Of a stretch of 17,301 nucleotides of DNA, positions 14,258-17,301 are shown piece by piece; positions within the stretch are counted from its first letter, which is position 1, and each line of letters starts with the position of its first letter. Where the stretch lies: positions 1 through 17,301 of the forward strand of contig CAMHNT010000009.1 in NCBI GenBank assembly GCA_946186535.1, written 5' to 3'. The notes under the pieces are model-generated. The model had not been told where the DNA came from. It searched no databases and saw only the letters and a program-made list of their open reading frames with translations. The stretch comes from an uncultured Clostridia bacterium (GTDB lineage Bacteria > Bacillota > Clostridia > Oscillospirales > Acutalibacteraceae). Made by a program: the position numbers and the translations under genes.

Positions 14258-14304
14258 CTTTTTATTACAATTTGTAAAGTAAAATTATAAGGAATTTTAA
14301 ATTT

Positions 14305-14994
14305 ATGAAATCATATCAAATTCATTTTATCAGACACGGCGCCTGTGAAGAAACACGAAAGGGTGCCTATGTCGGAACAAAAGACGTTTCACTCAGCGAA
14401 GACGGTATCGAGGAACTGAAAAAGCTCGACGCCGAATTTGATTATCCGGGTGCGCCCGTTATTTTTACGAGTCCTCTGAAGCGCTGTCTTCAGACATGTG
14501 AAATTCTCTATCCTGCGCTGAAGCCCATTGTTATAAACGAGCTTCGTGAATGCAGCTTCGGTGAATGGGAAGGCAGAACGGCAGACGACCTTTCAAAAAA
14601 CGAGGACTTCAAAAAGTGGATCGGCGGCGATACGACCGTCAAGCCTCCGAAAGGCGAAAGCAGCGCAGACTTCACAAGACGTGTGTGCAATATATTCCGG
14701 GACATAGTAGACGGTCTTATCAAAACCGGAAACACGAACTGCGTTATTGTTACTCACGGCGGAGTTATCATGACGCTTCTTGCCGTTTACGGACTGCCTC
14801 AGGCGAAGCCGTTTGAATGGGCGATGAATGACGGCTGCGGCTTTTCAATGAGAGTTACGCCTTCACTCTGGATGCGTGACAGGGTGGCGGAGGTTTATTC
14901 ACGTCTGCCTTATGAAAAGGAAAAAGATGAGTATGACTATCAAGACAACAAAATACTGTACTTTGACGAATATGACAACGATAATGGGAACTAA
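14305..14994 (+). CDS. Histidine phosphatase (phosphoglycerate mutase-like) family protein
   Basis: The 229-residue protein belongs to the histidine phosphatase superfamily, which removes phosphate through a phosphohistidine. The motif FIRHG places the catalytic H11 next to R10; LRECSFGEWEGRT carries the family glutamate, and H151 in VTHGGVIM is the second histidine. The pattern fits the CobC/GpmB-like branch of small-molecule phosphatases, but the substrate cannot be read from sequence. There is no signal peptide, so it is cytoplasmic. AAGGAA lies nine bases before the ATG. It is the first gene of an operon: the amylase gene starts 20 bases after its stop. The C-terminal tail is rich in D, E, Y and N. 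Confidence 0.9.
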   Translation: MKSYQIHFIRHGACEETRKGAYVGTKDVSLSEDGIEELKKLDAEFDYPGAPVIFTSPLKRCLQTCEILYPALKPIVINELRECSFGEWEGRTADDLSKNEDFKKWIGGDTTVKPPKGESSADFTRRVCNIFRDIVDGLIKTGNTNCVIVTHGGVIMTLLAVYGLPQAKPFEWAMNDGCGFSMRVTPSLWMRDRVAEVYSRLPYEKEKDEYDYQDNKILYFDEYDNDNGN

Positions 14995-15014
14995 TAATTC
15001 AAGAGGTGTATATT

Positions 15015-16544
15015 ATGAATAAGAAAATCGCAGGTATTTTTATGGCGCTCGTACTTGCAGTATCGGCTTCAATGACAGCCTGTTCGTCCGACTCTCAGGG
15101 AACCGCATCACAGACGTCTTCTCAGCCGACATCGGCTTCGGAATCAATTGAGGAGTCTTCGGAAACCTCAGGCTCTTCCGGAAATTCGGAGAACGCCTCC
15201 GCTGCAGCGGACAACAGCGCCTATGAATATCAGAAAAACGAAGACGGAACGATTGCGATGAGCTACGGTTCCATTCTCCACGCCTTCTGCTGGTCGTTCA
15301 ACACGATCACAGAAAATCTTCAGGACATAAAAGACGCCGGATACACGTCAATCCAGACGTCACCGATAAACGAATGCAAGGTCGGTGAATCGGGAGGAAT
15401 GGCGCTCTACAGCGAGGACGACAGCGGAAAATGGTACTATCACTACCAGCCCACCGATTATACTATCGGAAACTATCAGCTCGGAACTCTTGAAGAATTT
15501 GAGCATATGTGCGAAGAAGCGAGCAAGCTTGGTCTTAAGATCATCGTAGACGTTCCGCTCAATCACACGACAAGCGATGAAGCTGCCGTTTCCGAAAACA
15601 TATTCAACATCTGTGAGCAGCCCTTCCACGGAAACGGTGAGATCGGAAGCTATTCCAGCAGAAGACAGGTTACTCAGAACGACCTTCTCGGTCTAAAGGA
15701 CCTTAACACACAGGATCCGGACGTTCAGCAGTATATTCTCACCTACCTCAAGTCCTGCGTTGAAGCAGGTGCGTCAGGATTCAGATTCGACGCTGCGAAG
15801 CACGTTGAGCTTCCGGACGACGAAGAAGAATTTGCTTCCGACTTCTGGACTGTCGTTCTCGACAACGGAGCAGAATTCCAGTACGGCGAGATTCTTCAGG
15901 GTGACGGCACGGACAGACTTGCCGATTATGCTGAAATTATGAATGTTACCACATCGATGTACGGAAATAATATAAAAAAAGCCGCTCAGGGCACTGTAAG
16001 CGTTTCGTCAATTCAGTCCTACATGGCAAATCAGCTTGACCCGAGCAAGCTCGTGACATGGGTCGAATCACACGACAACTACTGCAACTCCGGCGAGGAT
16101 TCATGGAAAACACTTTCCGAAGAGGACATTGAATTCGGCTGGGCAATCATTGCGGCAAGAAGCGGCGGCGCACCGCTCTTCTTCAGCAGACCTAACGGCA
16201 GCACACAGGAAGACCCTTGGGGTGAAAACATCATAGGAAACGTAGGTTCCGACGGATTCAAGAGCCCGAACGTTTCCGCACTGAATCATTTCAGAAACGA
16301 CATGGCGGGACTCGGCGAAACTCTTTCAAACCCAGACGATGAGAAAAAAGTTCTGATGATTGAGCGCGGAGACAAGGGCGCCGTAATCATAAACAAAGGA
16401 ACTTCCGATTTCGAGCTCAACGGCGCTGAAAGCGTTCTCGCCGACGGAACATACAGCGACAAGGTGACCGGTTCGGAATTCACCGTTTCGGACGGAAAAA
16501 TAAGCGGAACGGTTCCTGTGAACGGAATTATAGTTATCTATTGA
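15015..16544 (+). CDS. AmyE-type alpha-amylase (GH13) lipoprotein
   Basis: The 509-residue protein would cleave alpha-1,4 bonds of starch or maltodextrin outside the cell. A signal peptide ends in a lipobox MTAC with C23 as the lipid site, followed by a Ser/Thr/Glu-rich linker (24-75). The catalytic barrel shows the GH13 regions DVPLNHTTSD, GFRFDAAKH with nucleophile D259, YGEIL with acid/base E292, and WVESHDNY with D354. Phrases such as ILHAFCWSFNT, IQTSPIN and PLFFSRP closely resemble Bacillus subtilis AmyE as I recall it, which suggests subfamily GH13_28. No starch-binding module or dockerin is seen. GAGGTG precedes ATG 15015; an in-frame GTG at 15006 overlaps that site and is less likely. 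It sits between two phosphatase genes. Confidence 0.95.
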   Translation: MNKKIAGIFMALVLAVSASMTACSSDSQGTASQTSSQPTSASESIEESSETSGSSGNSENASAAADNSAYEYQKNEDGTIAMSYGSILHAFCWSFNTITENLQDIKDAGYTSIQTSPINECKVGESGGMALYSEDDSGKWYYHYQPTDYTIGNYQLGTLEEFEHMCEEASKLGLKIIVDVPLNHTTSDEAAVSENIFNICEQPFHGNGEIGSYSSRRQVTQNDLLGLKDLNTQDPDVQQYILTYLKSCVEAGASGFRFDAAKHVELPDDEEEFASDFWTVVLDNGAEFQYGEILQGDGTDRLADYAEIMNVTTSMYGNNIKKAAQGTVSVSSIQSYMANQLDPSKLVTWVESHDNYCNSGEDSWKTLSEEDIEFGWAIIAARSGGAPLFFSRPNGSTQEDPWGENIIGNVGSDGFKSPNVSALNHFRNDMAGLGETLSNPDDEKKVLMIERGDKGAVIINKGTSDFELNGAESVLADGTYSDKVTGSEFTVSDGKISGTVPVNGIIVIY

Positions 16545-16576
16545 TTTCGGAAACATTTAATAAGGAGACATCCGAA

Positions 16577-17035
16577 GTGATCAGAGTAATGTTCGTCTGC
16601 CACGGGAATATCTGCCGCTCCCCTATGGCTGAATTTGTATTGAAGGATATGACAAAAAAACTCGGGATAAGCAATGAATTTGAGATTTCATCATCTGCGA
16701 CAAGCCGCGAAGAAATCGGAAACGATATGCACCACGGTTCAAAAAGCAAGCTGACAGAAGAAGGTATCCCCTTCACAAAACGCAGAGCCGTTCAATTCAC
16801 TGCTGATGATTATGAAAATTACGATTACATTCTGCTTATGGAAAAATATAACTTTGTGAATCTTTGCAGGATTATTGGCGATGACGAGGACGGAAAGGTT
16901 CATCTGCTCCTCGAATTCACTTGCGAGAACCGGGATATCGCAGATCCATGGTACACGGGAAATTTTGACAGGACATACAGCGATGTGGTCAGAGGCTGCA
17001 AAGGCTTTCTGAATCATCTTGGATACGATTATTAA
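16577..17035 (+). CDS. Low-molecular-weight protein tyrosine phosphatase
   Basis: The 152-residue protein is a small cytoplasmic phosphatase. The P-loop VCHGNICRSP gives the C8-x5-R14 signature, and D123 in ADPWYTGNF is the general acid. In bacteria such enzymes act on phosphotyrosine proteins; arsenate reductases share the fold. The start is taken as GTG 16577, because AAGGAG lies nine bases upstream and the product then begins VIRVMFVCHG, the normal family N-terminus. An ATG at 16541 would overlap the amylase gene and add 12 unrelated residues, and the ATG at 16589 is too far from the ribosome site. It is the last gene of the operon, 32 bases after the amylase stop. No partner tyrosine kinase is seen in the window. 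Confidence 0.93.
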   Translation: MIRVMFVCHGNICRSPMAEFVLKDMTKKLGISNEFEISSSATSREEIGNDMHHGSKSKLTEEGIPFTKRRAVQFTADDYENYDYILLMEKYNFVNLCRIIGDDEDGKVHLLLEFTCENRDIADPWYTGNFDRTYSDVVRGCKGFLNHLGYDY

Positions 17036-17132
17036 TCGGGAATTCCGACCATGGCGAGGGGTTTGCCCTGCAGTTTTATTCAAATAATTTATACTTTTTT
17101 ATCAGAGAACAGTTTTATTTCCGAACGCAGAA

Positions 17133-17185
17133 AATCCGACACAAGAGCATAATCAACGCTCTCGTGTCGGATTATTATTTTTATT
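17133..17185 (+). terminator. Rho-independent terminator of the phosphatase-amylase operon
   Basis: AATCCGACACAAGAGC (17133-17148) and GCTCTCGTGTCGGATT (17158-17173) form a 16-bp stem with a single mismatch and a 9-base loop, followed by ATTATTTTTATTAT. Confidence 0.92.
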
Positions 17186-17206
17186 ATATTTTTAAGGCAA
17201 TACCGA

Positions 17207-17301
17207 ACAAAGATTGTGCCGAAGATGCGCAGTCAGATTTTTCGGCAGAGTGCATAAGGCGCCCAAAGGAAGTGCCCTTGGGGTACGACCGCAGGAATAC
17301 T
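17207..17301. repeat. Start of another hairpin-rich element, cut by window edge
   Basis: GCCGAA and TTCGGC, and CCCAAAGG and CCCTTGGG, form imperfect stems, and the style resembles the region 10821-10876. The element runs off the window, so its borders and family are uncertain. Confidence 0.4.

Noticed and set aside
16541..16576. Upstream ATG for the tyrosine phosphatase
   Set aside because: It overlaps the amylase gene and adds residues outside the family; the GTG at 16577 has the ribosome site.

Overview
The window looks like chromosomal DNA of a gut Clostridia relative of Ruminococcus (Oscillospiraceae). This is inferred from low-to-medium GC, sigma-A type promoters, AGGAG-like ribosome binding sites, a zinc-ribbon/PASTA kinase-like protein, a MoxR-DUF58-transglutaminase operon and an AmyE-type alpha-amylase lipoprotein. 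The species cannot be fixed from the sequence alone. No phage genes, transposase, CRISPR array or rRNA were seen.

Layout. 1-323: end of a hairpin-rich repeat. 324-998 (-): OmpR-type response regulator with no partner kinase in the window. 1120-1195 (-) and 1579-1665 (-): tRNA-Val(TAC) and tRNA-Leu(CAG), each with its own promoter and terminator, separated by two tandem copies of an 85-bp repeat. 1747-2597 (-): a stand-alone left-handed beta-helix (GlmU-like) protein followed by a 35-residue membrane protein. 3021-7905 (-): a tight three-gene operon of MoxR AAA+ ATPase, DUF58 protein and transglutaminase-like membrane protein. 8098-8681: a repeat-packed stretch, part of which forms the 5' leader of the malic enzyme gene at 8727-9905 (+). 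9976-10683 (-): endonuclease/exonuclease/phosphatase-fold protein, convergent with malic enzyme across a bidirectional terminator. 11383-13089 (+): zinc-ribbon pseudokinase with two PASTA domains, convergent with an XRE regulator at 13234-13932 (-). 14305-17035 (+): operon of histidine phosphatase, alpha-amylase lipoprotein and low-molecular-weight tyrosine phosphatase, closed by a strong terminator.

How the genes relate. The MoxR-DUF58-transglutaminase set is a known association thought to act on envelope proteins. The PASTA protein probably senses cell wall or scaffolds other proteins, because its catalytic residues are missing. The amylase is anchored outside the cell and would cut starch or maltodextrin; its two co-transcribed phosphatases have no proven link to it. 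Malic enzyme links malate and pyruvate in central metabolism.

The most unusual content is between the genes. Nearly every long gap is filled by members of a modular family of short elements made of perfect hairpins. The full-length pair (2795-3009 and 14018-14236) has terminal inverted repeats, and stem sequences differ between copies with compensating changes on both arms. A separate 85-bp repeat (1324-1408, 1418-1503, 10877-10961) also shows a compensated stem. One hairpin array sits between the malic enzyme promoter and its start codon.
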